DNA from: Chitinophagales bacterium
Lineage (GTDB): Bacteria > Bacteroidota > Bacteroidia > Chitinophagales > JADIYW01
Assembly: GCA_020636545.1 (NCBI GenBank)
Contig: JACJXS010000009.1
Coordinates: 124,001-188,000, forward strand
Reading direction: 5' to 3'
DNA: 64,000 nt
Shown here: positions 53,669 through 62,739 of the stretch, in pieces
Numbering within the stretch: position 1 is the stretch's first letter
How the letters are laid out: each line of letters starts with the position of its first letter
Notes under the pieces: generated by a model
Database searches by the model: none
Seen by the model: the letters and a program-made list of their open reading frames with translations, nothing else
Told to the model about the DNA's origin: nothing
Translations under genes and position numbers: made by a program

Positions 53669-54913
53669 ATGGCTCAACAAGGAAAAATAAATACACTTTT
53701 CTTGTCGTATGATGGCATGACAGACAGCTTAGGACAATCGCAAGTTTTGCCGTATTTAGTTGGATTGTCTAAACATAATTATCATATCACGATTATAAGT
53801 TTTGAAAAAGAAGAAGTTTTTGAGAAAAACAAAGCTACGATTCAACAAATTGCAGATACCAACCAAATTACTTGGTTACCTTTAAAATATACCAAAAAAC
53901 CGCCTGTATTTTCTACTATTTACGATGTTTATAGATTAAAAAATCTGGTAAAAAAACAAATCAAAGCAAATAATATCCAAATTATTCATTGCAGAAGTTA
54001 CATCACAGCATTGATTGGCTTATGGGCAAAAAAGCAATTTGGCACTAAGTTTATTTTTGATATGCGAGGCTTCTGGGCTGATGAGCGAGTGGACGGAAAA
54101 ATTTGGAATATTGAACATCCATTGTACAGAAAAATCTATCAATTTTTTAAGAAAAAAGAAATTGAATTTTTACAAAACGCTGATTATACTATAAGTTTAA
54201 CACATAATGCAAAAAACGAAATCTTAAGTTGGGAAAATTTCACAAAAAATAAACCACGTATAGAAGTTATTCCATGTTGTGTTGATACCAACTTATTTAG
54301 TAAAGAAAAAGTTGATATACAACAAGTTGAAAATTGGAAACAAAAATTACAAATTCAAGACAGTGATTTTGTTCTTACCTATTTAGGCTCTGTTGGTACG
54401 TGGTACATGTTAGATGAAATGATGGCATTCTTTGCTCAATTAAAATCCAAAATTACAAATGCTAAGTTTTTGTTTATTAATAAAGATGAACATCAACATA
54501 TTTTAGAAGTTGCTAAGAAATATAATGTTGAGGATAGTGTCATTTTACAAGGCGGTAATAGAACAGAAGTCCCAGCGTTATTGAGTTTGAGTGCTATTTC
54601 TATTTTTTTTATTTTGCCATCTTATTCTAAAAAAGCCTCATCGCCAACAAAGCAAGGAGAGTTAATGGCATTACAAATTCCTATTGTTTGTAATGCAGGC
54701 GTAGGCGATACAGATTTTGTGGTAGAGCGTTACCACTCAGGATTCATTGTCCGAGATTTTAAATATGATGCAATTATAGAGCAAATTCATCAGGAGCATT
54801 GGCATCAAATTTTTGATTTAGATAAAATTCGCAATGGAGCAATTGACTATTTTTCATTAGCAAATGGGATTGAAAAATATGCAAATGTTTATACAAAAGT
54901 ATTGTCTTCGTAA
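53669..54913 (+). CDS. Glycosyltransferase family 4 protein
   Basis: A 414-residue GT-B transferase. The N-terminal domain has LFLSYDGMTDSLGQSQVLPY (donor/acceptor cleft) and IIHCRSYITALIGL; FDMRGFWADERVDG is seen near 130. The C-terminal domain includes FVLTYLGSVGTWYMLDEMMA near 230-249 and the EXE-like region KKASSPTKQGELMALQIPIV near 325-344. It probably adds a sugar in surface polysaccharide synthesis. It starts one base after the RlmD-like gene and ends 4 nt before the convergent Nudix gene. Confidence 0.9.
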   Translation: MAQQGKINTLFLSYDGMTDSLGQSQVLPYLVGLSKHNYHITIISFEKEEVFEKNKATIQQIADTNQITWLPLKYTKKPPVFSTIYDVYRLKNLVKKQIKANNIQIIHCRSYITALIGLWAKKQFGTKFIFDMRGFWADERVDGKIWNIEHPLYRKIYQFFKKKEIEFLQNADYTISLTHNAKNEILSWENFTKNKPRIEVIPCCVDTNLFSKEKVDIQQVENWKQKLQIQDSDFVLTYLGSVGTWYMLDEMMAFFAQLKSKITNAKFLFINKDEHQHILEVAKKYNVEDSVILQGGNRTEVPALLSLSAISIFFILPSYSKKASSPTKQGELMALQIPIVCNAGVGDTDFVVERYHSGFIVRDFKYDAIIEQIHQEHWHQIFDLDKIRNGAIDYFSLANGIEKYANVYTKVLSS

Positions 54914-54917
54914 AATG

Positions 54918-55568
54918 CTATAACTCGATATTTTTAAGAATATCAGTAGATAAATCAACTAATTCACTTGTAATCATAGCTGTTGCACCCCAAAGTGTTC
55001 TGCCTTCTAAATCATAATAAGGTGCTTGTAAAGTTATGCCCATGGCAGAATGTATAGGTTTCTCCATTATTTCAGCTTGAATTAAATCAACCAAAGGCAT
55101 TTCAATAATATTGTCCACTTCATTTTTACTGATACGATAAGTTGGTACTTCATTAATAAAACCAACAATCGGCTGAATTAAATAATTACTAGCAACCACA
55201 TAGAGTTTAGATAACTTTCCTAGAACTTGAATTTTTGAGGCCTCAATCCCAATTTCTTCATACGTTTCTCTTAAAGCAGTAGCGGTATAATTTTTATCGT
55301 TTTTTTCTCTACCTCCGCCAGGAAAACTAATCTGTTTACTGTGAACACCTGTATTCGCTGGTCGCTCGATAAAAACCACATTAATTTGATTGTTTTTTGG
55401 AAATAACAAAACAAGAACTGCACTTTTTTTGGCAAATGGATTTGTCGGAATACTTAAATTTTTCGCACTAGGATAATAAGGTTGGAGTTTTTTGTGTGCT
55501 GAAGTACCAGGCAGTTTTCTATCCAAATTGGTAGAAATTTTTGCTATCATTTGTTCAAAACTTTGCAT
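54918..55568 (-). CDS. CoA pyrophosphatase-like Nudix hydrolase
   Basis: A 216-residue Nudix protein. The box GGGREKNDKNYTATALRETY, then EEIGI (near 92-117) matches GX5EX7REUXEEXGU. Directly before it, VHSKQISFPGG is the CoA-pyrophosphatase family motif (as in NudL and Pcd1), with VFIERPANTG earlier. It is expected to split CoA, acetyl-CoA or oxidised CoA into phosphopantetheine and 3',5'-ADP. It is transcribed toward the glycosyltransferase gene with only 4 nt between stops. Confidence 0.88.
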   Translation of the reverse strand: MQSFEQMIAKISTNLDRKLPGTSAHKKLQPYYPSAKNLSIPTNPFAKKSAVLVLLFPKNNQINVVFIERPANTGVHSKQISFPGGGREKNDKNYTATALRETYEEIGIEASKIQVLGKLSKLYVVASNYLIQPIVGFINEVPTYRISKNEVDNIIEMPLVDLIQAEIMEKPIHSAMGITLQAPYYDLEGRTLWGATAMITSELVDLSTDILKNIEL

Positions 55569-55682
55569 AATCCTGTCTTTATTTAAAAATCTATGAGAGT
55601 TATCATAAATATTCTGTCAAAAATGTTATGGTAATTTATTTAGTTTTCGTAAATTTACAGAATTAATTAATCAAAGCGACCC

Positions 55683-56768
55683 ATGAGAAAAAATAAGTTA
55701 ATATTATTATTATCATTAATGAGTTTTGTTGTGCTTTTTTCTTGTAAAAGAGATGATAATGCAAAAAATGATAGAGGTAGAACCTTGAATAGAATCCTTT
55801 TTGGTTCGTGTTCAAGCCAGCACAACGATATTGTTGGAATTTACAATTATATGGGTGCTCAATATCCTGACTTATATTTAGCAATGGGCGATAATATTTA
55901 TGGTGATTTCTTTGCTATTTTACCAGGAACTTATGACTATATGAGAATGGCTTATGAAAACATGTTTGCAAAGCCAGAAGTAAAAAGATTTTATGATAAA
56001 GTTGAAACATTAGCCGTTTGGGATGACCACGATTTTGGTCAAAATGATGGCGTGATTGATAATACTGCAAAGTATTATGCAAAAACTTTGTTGTTTGATA
56101 ATTTCAAAGTTGCACCAGATGATCCAAGAAGATTTAACCCGAGTGGTGAAATTTATGCAAATTATGAATATGGAGATGAAGCACACAGAGTTCAAATTAT
56201 TTTGTTAGATAATAGATGGAACAGAACACCTTATGCAGCACCTGGACCACTTTCTGCATTATCTGGTTATGATTCAATTGTAACTCCAGACGCAAGAATG
56301 ATGTCTGATGAGCAATGGGCTTGGTTAGAAGCACAATTTAAAAGACCTGCTAAATTAAGATTTGTAGTTTCTGGCACTCAATTTTCAGCATCTTACAATG
56401 GAGGAGAAGCTTGGAGTGTAATGCCAAATGAGAAAAGAAGAATGGTTGAATTAATTAAATCAACTCGAGTGAATGGTCTTGCATTTTTAAGTGGAGATGT
56501 GCATTTTGGTGATGAGAATGTTTTGAAAGTACCTGATTGTTATCCAATTTTTGATTTTACTTCTAGTGGATTAACACATTATACAAGTTCGCCGTATGCA
56601 AGTACAAACAGAATAAAAGGAAGTGGAGCTCCGTATGCTGGTTTAAACTTTGGACAAATTGATATTGATTGGAACAAAACACCAATTGAATATACTGTTA
56701 CAATTAGAAATTCAACAGCAAAACCTGTCATTACAAGAAAGATAAGCGTTGCCGACATTTCTTTCTAA
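55683..56768 (+). CDS. PhoD-like phosphatase lipoprotein
   Basis: A 361-residue protein with a lipoprotein signal: LLSLMSFVVLFSC (lipobox LFSC, Cys21). The metallophosphatase core shows ILFGSCSSQHND near 41, YLAMGDNIYGDF near 68, AVWDDHDFGQNDG near 117 and FLSGDVHFGDENV near 264, the metal-ligand motifs of the PhoD alkaline phosphatase D family. It is probably a periplasmic or surface phosphodiesterase/phosphatase; substrate unknown. A terminator follows 30 nt downstream. Confidence 0.88.
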   Translation: MRKNKLILLLSLMSFVVLFSCKRDDNAKNDRGRTLNRILFGSCSSQHNDIVGIYNYMGAQYPDLYLAMGDNIYGDFFAILPGTYDYMRMAYENMFAKPEVKRFYDKVETLAVWDDHDFGQNDGVIDNTAKYYAKTLLFDNFKVAPDDPRRFNPSGEIYANYEYGDEAHRVQIILLDNRWNRTPYAAPGPLSALSGYDSIVTPDARMMSDEQWAWLEAQFKRPAKLRFVVSGTQFSASYNGGEAWSVMPNEKRRMVELIKSTRVNGLAFLSGDVHFGDENVLKVPDCYPIFDFTSSGLTHYTSSPYASTNRIKGSGAPYAGLNFGQIDIDWNKTPIEYTVTIRNSTAKPVITRKISVADISF

Positions 56769-56797
56769 ATTGAAATTAACTAAATTATATTATATTA

Positions 56798-56825
56798 AAA
56801 GTGGTTTTATTAAGCCACTTTTTTT
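56798..56825 (+). terminator. Terminator after the PhoD-like gene
   Basis: AAAGTGG (56798-56804) and CCACTTT (56815-56821) form a 7-bp stem with a 10-nt loop, followed by a run of T residues just before pheS. Confidence 0.8.
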
Positions 56826-56836
56826 ATTTTTGAAGT

Positions 56837-57859
56837 ATGAATTTATTTGAGCAAACACAACAACTTTTAGAAGATGTAAAAGCATTTCCGATTGCTTCAG
56901 CACAAGAACTAGAGCAATTCAGGATAAAATTTTTAGGTACAAAAAATGTTCTAAAAGATATATTTGCCCAAATTAAAGCTGTGCCTAATGAACAGAAAAA
57001 GGAATTTGGACAATTAGTGAATCAAGTGAAGTTGGTTGCAGAAGAAAAGTTTGCAACAGCAAAAGTTCAATTCTCCACCACCCAGCAAACGGCTTCAAAT
57101 ATAGATTTAACTTTGCCAGGCGAACATTTGCCTATTGGTAGCAGGCATCCTGTGAATATTGTAAAAAGTCAAATCATTTCTATTTTTAATAAAATTGGAT
57201 TTTCTATTGCATTAGATAGAGAAATGGAAGATGATTGGCATAATTTTACAGCATTAAATATGCCAGAAGACCATACGGCACGTGATATGCAAGATACTTT
57301 TTATTTGCAAGTTAATCCTGCGATGTTACTGCGAACACATACCTCTTCAGTCCAAACTCGATTGATGGAGCAACAAAAACCACCGATTAGAATTATTGCA
57401 CCAGGTCGTGTTTTCAGAAACGAAACAATTTCTGCTCGAGCTCATTGCTTCTTTCATCAAGTGGAAGGTTTGTATGTTGATGAAAATGTTTCATTTGCAG
57501 ATTTACTACAAACTTTAGATTTCTTTGTAAAAGAAATGTTTGGCAAAGAGACTAAAATCAGATTACGTCCTTCCTATTTTCCATTCACAGAACCATCTGC
57601 AGAAGTAGATGTTTCTTGCTTTATTTGTAATAGCAAAGGTTGTAATGTTTGTAAACACACAGGTTGGGTAGAAATTTTAGGTTGTGGAATGGTTGATCCT
57701 GCGGTGCTGGAAAACTGCGGAATTGATTCTAACAAGTACACAGGGTTTGCATTTGGAATGGGCATTGAACGTATAACGATGTTAAAATATCAAATTAATG
57801 ATTTAAGATTGTTTTCAGAAAACGATATGCGTTTTTTGAAGCAATTCCAATCGGTATAA
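56837..57859 (+). CDS. pheS: Phenylalanine-tRNA ligase alpha subunit
   Basis: PheS, with PheT, charges tRNA-Phe. An N-terminal coiled coil (about 1-85) precedes the class II catalytic core: TLPGEHLPIGSRHPVN near 93-108, HTSSVQTRLM near 175, RVFRNETISARAHCFFHQVE near 192-211 (motif 2) and GFAFGMGIERITMLKYQI near 308-325 (motif 3). A CxxC-x-CxxC type zinc-ribbon-like insert (FICNSKGCNVCKHTGW near 262) is visible. Length 340 is normal. pheT is not in the window. Confidence 0.96.
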   Translation: MNLFEQTQQLLEDVKAFPIASAQELEQFRIKFLGTKNVLKDIFAQIKAVPNEQKKEFGQLVNQVKLVAEEKFATAKVQFSTTQQTASNIDLTLPGEHLPIGSRHPVNIVKSQIISIFNKIGFSIALDREMEDDWHNFTALNMPEDHTARDMQDTFYLQVNPAMLLRTHTSSVQTRLMEQQKPPIRIIAPGRVFRNETISARAHCFFHQVEGLYVDENVSFADLLQTLDFFVKEMFGKETKIRLRPSYFPFTEPSAEVDVSCFICNSKGCNVCKHTGWVEILGCGMVDPAVLENCGIDSNKYTGFAFGMGIERITMLKYQINDLRLFSENDMRFLKQFQSV

Positions 57860-57869
57860 ACGCAAAAAT

Positions 57870-59087
57870 ATGTTTACTTTATGGCTGATAATTTCTATTT
57901 GTTTAGCAATAGCCTATTTTCTGCTACAACTTTTGTTTTATTACCAGTGGAGACAAACTGAAACCATTACAAATACAGAAAATTCAGTAAATACAAGCGT
58001 TGCTATCATTATTCCAGCAAGAAATGAAGCTCAAAATATTTCTAATTTATTAGATGCTATATTACAACAAGATTTCCCAAAAGAATTAATAGAAATTATT
58101 GTTGTAGATGATTGTTCTGAAGATGAAACATTGGCTATTGTTCAACAGAAATTACAACAGAATACTTTTGCTTATAAAGTTTTAGAACTTAAAAATTTTA
58201 TTGATGTAGAACATTTGAATGCCTATAAGAAAAAAGCAATTTCGATAGGTGTTGAGCAAACCAACCAAGAACTAATTATCACAACAGATGCAGATTGCAT
58301 TGTACCAAAAAATTGGCTTAAAAAAATTGTACAATTTTATGAATCTACTAATGCCAACTTAATAGCGTCTCCAGTATTGTTACATTCTTCAACACATTTT
58401 ACCTTTTTTTCGAGATTTCAGATTTTAGATTTTTGTGGTATGCAATTAATAACCGCAGCTTGTATCAAAAGTGGTATTTTTAATATGGGGAATGGTGCCA
58501 ATTTAGCATATAAAAGAAGTGCTTTTAAACAAGTTAATGGATATGAAGGTATCAATCAAAAAGCAAGTGGCGATGATATGTTATTGGTGTATAAAATTGC
58601 CCAAATAGATGATAATAAAGTGTTTTTTAATAAAAATATTGAAGCTACCACTCAAACTGAAATTATTCATAATTTAAAATCATTTTTACAACAACGTTTT
58701 CGTTGGACAAGTAAAGCAATGGATTATCAAGACAAGCGTATGACGATGATGTTAGGACTGGTTTTATTGTTTTGTGTGAGTATGGTCGTTAATTTTGCAA
58801 TGATAATTGGTATTATTTTGTATTATCAAATTTTTCCAAATCATACTATTGTTGGCTATTTACAATTTTTATCTGTATTATTTTTCTTGATAGTTTTTAG
58901 TTTTCAGTTTGTTTTAAAAACGATAGCAGATTATATCTTATTAAATGAAGCTAGTTCATTTTTTAATGAAAAGAGGCAATTAAAAGGATTTATAATTTCT
59001 GAAATTTTACATATTGCTTATATTGTTTATGTTGGTATTGTGGGCAATTTTGTTTCGGTAAAATGGAAGGATAGAGCAGTAAAATAG
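57870..59087 (+). CDS. Membrane glycosyltransferase family 2 (processive type)
   Basis: A 405-residue protein. One N-terminal membrane helix precedes a GT2 domain: SVAIIIPARNEAQNISNLLD near 46-65, IIVVDDCSEDET near 79 and ITTDADCIVPKNWL near 130 with the D-x-D metal site. GDDMLLVYKIAQ near 230 and QQRFRWTSKAMDYQD near 275 supply the acceptor Asp and Q-x-x-R-W motif of processive enzymes. Three C-terminal membrane helices follow. It is likely involved in surface polysaccharide or glycolipid synthesis and begins 10 nt after pheS. Confidence 0.9.
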   Translation: MFTLWLIISICLAIAYFLLQLLFYYQWRQTETITNTENSVNTSVAIIIPARNEAQNISNLLDAILQQDFPKELIEIIVVDDCSEDETLAIVQQKLQQNTFAYKVLELKNFIDVEHLNAYKKKAISIGVEQTNQELIITTDADCIVPKNWLKKIVQFYESTNANLIASPVLLHSSTHFTFFSRFQILDFCGMQLITAACIKSGIFNMGNGANLAYKRSAFKQVNGYEGINQKASGDDMLLVYKIAQIDDNKVFFNKNIEATTQTEIIHNLKSFLQQRFRWTSKAMDYQDKRMTMMLGLVLLFCVSMVVNFAMIIGIILYYQIFPNHTIVGYLQFLSVLFFLIVFSFQFVLKTIADYILLNEASSFFNEKRQLKGFIISEILHIAYIVYVGIVGNFVSVKWKDRAVK

Positions 59088-59096
59088 AATTACATC

Positions 59097-61190
59097 TTAC
59101 CAACCGCCACCTCCGCCACCTCCGCCGCCGCCGCCAGAACTTCCACCACCAAAACTTCCACTACTACTTGATGAAGAAGGGATAGTAGATGCCGAACTAA
59201 TGCTACTTGATAAGCCTTGTGATAAACTTGATGTAAAACTTGAAAATGAAGAAGAAGACATTGATTGGTAAGAACGATACATAACAGGCTGCTCACCATT
59301 ATTAATGGCCTTTTCTACAATATCATTAAATTTTTCAGACCATTCATTTTCTACATTTAAAGCGATGGCATAAGGAAGGTATTTTTCATATAATTGAAGC
59401 GACATTTCTGGCGGATTCATTCGTTCAAATCTATCTTGTTCTGTTGTAGATAAGTATATCTTAAAACCTTGTATTTTATCAGCAGTTTTTCTACCTAAAT
59501 TGGTATAAGCTTTAATTATTAGTGTGAATATTATTTGAACGACAACAGCTAATAGAAACAAACAAACTAAAAAAATAATATGATTGGTTGGTGGCTTATA
59601 TGTTCCTAGATAAATTATTGTAGCGATAAATATTCCAAAAAGTGCAAAAAATCCGATTCCTATTTTGTCATAGTTTAATGATAAATATTTTGTAATTGAA
59701 GAGTCTTTTTCGTCTATTTTTAAAATTTGATTATCTAGATGTTTTTTGAAGAGGAAGTATATAGAAGCAAATTTGCTATTATAAGTTCCTTTTGAGATAG
59801 TTATTCCATTTAGATCTGTTTCCTCAAAACCATAATTCTTTTTGCAATAATCATCTTGGTCAATATTATTAGCTCTAAAAGAGTAAACATTTGATTTAAA
59901 TACAATTCCTTTAGATTCAACATCAATATTAATTTTATGCTTAACAGCTAAGTCAATTAATGCAGCAGAAAATAAAGTATCATTAAAAGATTGTTTATTT
60001 ATATAACCAACAGAAGCTGGAGAAAGCTCATTTGGTGGTTCAAATAAGGGGATAATCACGCCTGATTTTGGGTCTTTTCCAACAGCTTTCCAGTGAAGAT
60101 ACAGCAAAATAAAATGTATAAAAACAAAAAATATTATAAAAAATAAATATTTATTGTCTTTTAGTAATTGAATGGCTTGAATTAGAAAATTAGGTTCAAT
60201 AAAAGTTTCTTTTGGATAAGAAACAGAAATTGTAAGTCCTTCATTCTCTAATAAACTTTGAGTCGATACTACTTCAACATTAGTAGAATCAGCAAGATAA
60301 ATTTTGGCATTTCTCTCTTTTCTGCCTTGTTTTCCAGTATAAACACTCATATCTAATGGCGTGCTTGTCTGAGGTGAGAATACATTGCCTTTTACTTTAT
60401 TTATTTTAAACAACCACCCGTTGCCAGTTATATTCCAATAAAATTCATCTCGATTATTATGAAATTTTAATTGTCTTGCAGTGGTATAATCAATAATATA
60501 TTCATAAATACCTTCAGGTAAAATAATATCTGATTGACCACAATAAATTCTTACCCCATTTGTTAGATTTTCAAGAAAGAAATTCTCAGGCTCTCCATTT
60601 CGTGTAATTGAATTTACATGGAATGGAACTGAATATAGAAAACCCAATTTATTGCAATATTGTATTGGAAAATCACGTGTTATTCCTCTTTGAATTAAAT
60701 TATTATTTCCATGATTAAAATTTGCAACCTTAATTTTTTCAATTACTCTAATTTTTCCATCCTTACTTAAATGAATTTCACTTTGAAAGTCTAGTATTTG
60801 ATCATCCAAGTTTTTTTCTAGTAATTTCTGTAGTAAAGTATCATTTTTAAGTAATACTTTTTGAACGGCATCATAAATTGTTTGTCTATAAATTCTATAT
60901 GCTTTTGAAGTTTTTAGTTGTCTTTTACTATTTGAAACTTTAGATAAGTCTTCTACAATCTGTTTTTTTGAAATTGCAATAATTTCATTTTCAAGCACTG
61001 CATAATTCAAATTAAAATACAAATCAATATCTCTTACATTTATTACATCAAAAGTTGCTTTTTTTATTAAAGAAGAATAACTAGAATCATTGAAGAGTGC
61101 GTCCGTTTCAGAGGAAAAAGAAATATTTTTTGCATATAAATTACTAATGAGAATTAGGATTTGAATACTTATAAAGAAACAGCGTTTCAT
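59097..61190 (-). CDS. DUF2207 (YciQ-like) membrane protein with glycine-rich tail
   Basis: A 697-residue protein. A signal peptide (to about 20) is followed by a large extracytoplasmic DUF2207 region that includes GIYEYIIDYTTARQLKFHNN and EFYWNITGNGW, three membrane helices (near 348-366, 506-525 and 535-555), then a cytoplasmic or exported tail ending SSSSSGSFGGGSSGGG and a glycine run with terminal Trp. The Gly/Ser tail is common in this family and in TPM/YgcG proteins. It is preceded by lemA with a 15-nt gap, the standard pair; the function of the pair is unknown. Confidence 0.85.
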   Translation of the reverse strand: MKRCFFISIQILILISNLYAKNISFSSETDALFNDSSYSSLIKKATFDVINVRDIDLYFNLNYAVLENEIIAISKKQIVEDLSKVSNSKRQLKTSKAYRIYRQTIYDAVQKVLLKNDTLLQKLLEKNLDDQILDFQSEIHLSKDGKIRVIEKIKVANFNHGNNNLIQRGITRDFPIQYCNKLGFLYSVPFHVNSITRNGEPENFFLENLTNGVRIYCGQSDIILPEGIYEYIIDYTTARQLKFHNNRDEFYWNITGNGWLFKINKVKGNVFSPQTSTPLDMSVYTGKQGRKERNAKIYLADSTNVEVVSTQSLLENEGLTISVSYPKETFIEPNFLIQAIQLLKDNKYLFFIIFFVFIHFILLYLHWKAVGKDPKSGVIIPLFEPPNELSPASVGYINKQSFNDTLFSAALIDLAVKHKINIDVESKGIVFKSNVYSFRANNIDQDDYCKKNYGFEETDLNGITISKGTYNSKFASIYFLFKKHLDNQILKIDEKDSSITKYLSLNYDKIGIGFFALFGIFIATIIYLGTYKPPTNHIIFLVCLFLLAVVVQIIFTLIIKAYTNLGRKTADKIQGFKIYLSTTEQDRFERMNPPEMSLQLYEKYLPYAIALNVENEWSEKFNDIVEKAINNGEQPVMYRSYQSMSSSSFSSFTSSLSQGLSSSISSASTIPSSSSSSGSFGGGSSGGGGGGGGGGGW

Positions 61191-61205
61191 ATAATATTTA
61201 TTACA

Positions 61206-61760
61206 CTAAAAATTAATTTTAGGTGCAATTTTTGCACTTTCTTCCTCTTCAAAAAACTCTTCAGGTAAAAAATTAAATAAAGATGCTATAATATTTTGAG
61301 GAAAGACAGCTCTTTGTTGGTTATATTCTCTAACTGTTCCATTATAATACCTTCTGCTATTATTTAATTTAACTTCTATTTCAGTTAGTTCATTTTGCAA
61401 ATGCATAAAGTTTTCATTTGCTTTAAGTTCAGGATATTGCTCACTCACTTGATAGAAGTCTAAAAGTGCTTTATTTAAACCTGCTGAAGCTTCACTTTGT
61501 TCGGCAGGCGAAGTTGCCATAGCACTTTTATTACGCCATTTAGTAACCTCAACCAATGTTTTATTTTCATGTTCTACATAACCTTTTACAATTTCTACTA
61601 AACTTGGTATTACATCGTTTCGTTGTTGTAAGAATGTTCCGATTCCACTCCAAGCTTCTTTTAACAAAATTCTAGATTTTGTAAGTTGATTATAGACAAA
61701 GATTAGAAATAGCACTATTAAGATGGCTATAATAATTGTAATTGCACTTAAAAGTATCAT
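61206..61760 (-). CDS. lemA: LemA family membrane protein
   Basis: A 184-residue protein with one N-terminal membrane segment (about 4-26) and a helical periplasmic LemA domain: AWSGIGTFLQQRNDVIPSLV near 38-57, VKGYVEHENKTLVEVTKWRN near 59-78 and VREYNQQRAVFPQNIIASLF near 147-166. These are the core LemA signatures. It forms the usual pair with the DUF2207 gene downstream. Its role is not established; the fold suggests a cell-envelope scaffold. Confidence 0.93.
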   Translation of the reverse strand: MILLSAITIIIAILIVLFLIFVYNQLTKSRILLKEAWSGIGTFLQQRNDVIPSLVEIVKGYVEHENKTLVEVTKWRNKSAMATSPAEQSEASAGLNKALLDFYQVSEQYPELKANENFMHLQNELTEIEVKLNNSRRYYNGTVREYNQQRAVFPQNIIASLFNFLPEEFFEEEESAKIAPKINF

Positions 61761-61925
61761 AATGAAAGTTTTATTACTATCAAATTTAAATAAAAAAAGC
61801 GAAACCTATTCGTTTGGTTTTATAAAAAATGTATTTAGTCAGTATCAAACTAAAATTACTTTACAAGTTTCATTTATACCCACATTTTACCTATTATTGT
61901 ATAAACCTATTTCAGGATAAGACAT

Positions 61926-62612
61926 TTAGCGAATTGGGAAATCAAAATAGGATTCAGGAAAGGGTTCATTTTTCAAAGTATAATGCCACCATTCTTCTTC
62001 AATAGTTTTAAAACCATATTTTTCCATTATCGTTCTTAGTTTTAGTCTATTGGAGATTTGTTGTTCACTCAATAAGGTATAATCATGATGAGATTGTATT
62101 CCAAAAAAGTCAAATGCAGAACCCATATCTATTTCTTTTTTATTAGAAAGTTCAATGATGGTTAAATCAACAGTACTCCCTCTGCTATGTCCAGATTTCT
62201 CAGCAATATAACCTAGTACAAATAAATCTTTCTTATCAACTTCTGGATAAAATTCCCTTTTAGCAATTGTATCATCAATATTTTTTGCCCATTCCATAAA
62301 ATTTTGTACGGCTCTTTGAGGTCGATAGGCATCATAAACTTTAATACCAAGACCTTCTTGATTTAGTTCCTTTTGAACTTTTTTTAAGGCATTAGCCGCT
62401 TCTAAAGTAATGTATAGTTTATTTGCTTCATAACCCCTTACTGGTCGTCCCATAAAATTATGATTGCCTTTATATCGTAAATCTAATTCTAAATTAGGTA
62501 TCAGCTTTTTTAAATTTACAAATGCAGATGGTATCGAATGATTTTTTTGACAGGATAATAATATTATTAAGCCAAATAAACTGAATAACCTGATAATATT
62601 AATATTACGCAT
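61926..62612 (-). CDS. VanX/DdpX-like D-Ala-D-Ala dipeptidase lipoprotein
   Basis: A 228-residue M15 metallopeptidase. A lipoprotein signal ends LIILLSC (Cys21). The core shows LELDLRYKGNHNFMGRPV, YDAYRPQRAVQNFMEW near 92-107, SGHSRGSTVDLTI near 140-152 (zinc His and Asp) and EEEWWHYTL near 205 (catalytic Glu and zinc His). VanX-type enzymes hydrolyse D-Ala-D-Ala dipeptides; outside vancomycin clusters they take part in peptidoglycan amino-acid recycling. No vanH/vanA-like neighbours, so resistance is not implied. Confidence 0.88.
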   Translation of the reverse strand: MRNINIIRLFSLFGLIILLSCQKNHSIPSAFVNLKKLIPNLELDLRYKGNHNFMGRPVRGYEANKLYITLEAANALKKVQKELNQEGLGIKVYDAYRPQRAVQNFMEWAKNIDDTIAKREFYPEVDKKDLFVLGYIAEKSGHSRGSTVDLTIIELSNKKEIDMGSAFDFFGIQSHHDYTLLSEQQISNRLKLRTIMEKYGFKTIEEEWWHYTLKNEPFPESYFDFPIR

Positions 62613-62694
62613 TGTTTAGGATTTTATTTTTTTATACTTACAAAGTAAATCAATTTAAAAATGGAAATATCATTTTTTCAAAGAATAATAAAAA

Positions 62695-62718
62695 AAGCCA
62701 AACTTTTTAGTTTGGCTT
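62695..62718 (-). terminator. Terminator after cysN
   Basis: AAGCCAAACT (62695-62704) and AGTTTGGCTT (62709-62718) form a perfect 10-bp stem with a TTTT loop. On the minus strand it follows cysN (stop at 62740) and is followed by a T-run (complement of the A-run at 62689-62696). Confidence 0.88.
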
Positions 62719-62739
62719 GATAAAAAATGAATTTAGTCT

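Noticed and set aside
61723..61920. 65-codon plus-strand ORF near the lemA start
   Set aside because: It overlaps lemA in antisense, starts inside it and shows no recognisable protein pattern; probably chance in AT-rich DNA.
61926..62612. VanX-like gene as vancomycin resistance
   Set aside because: No vanH or D-Ala-D-Lac ligase beside it; stand-alone VanX-like dipeptidases are common housekeeping or recycling enzymes.
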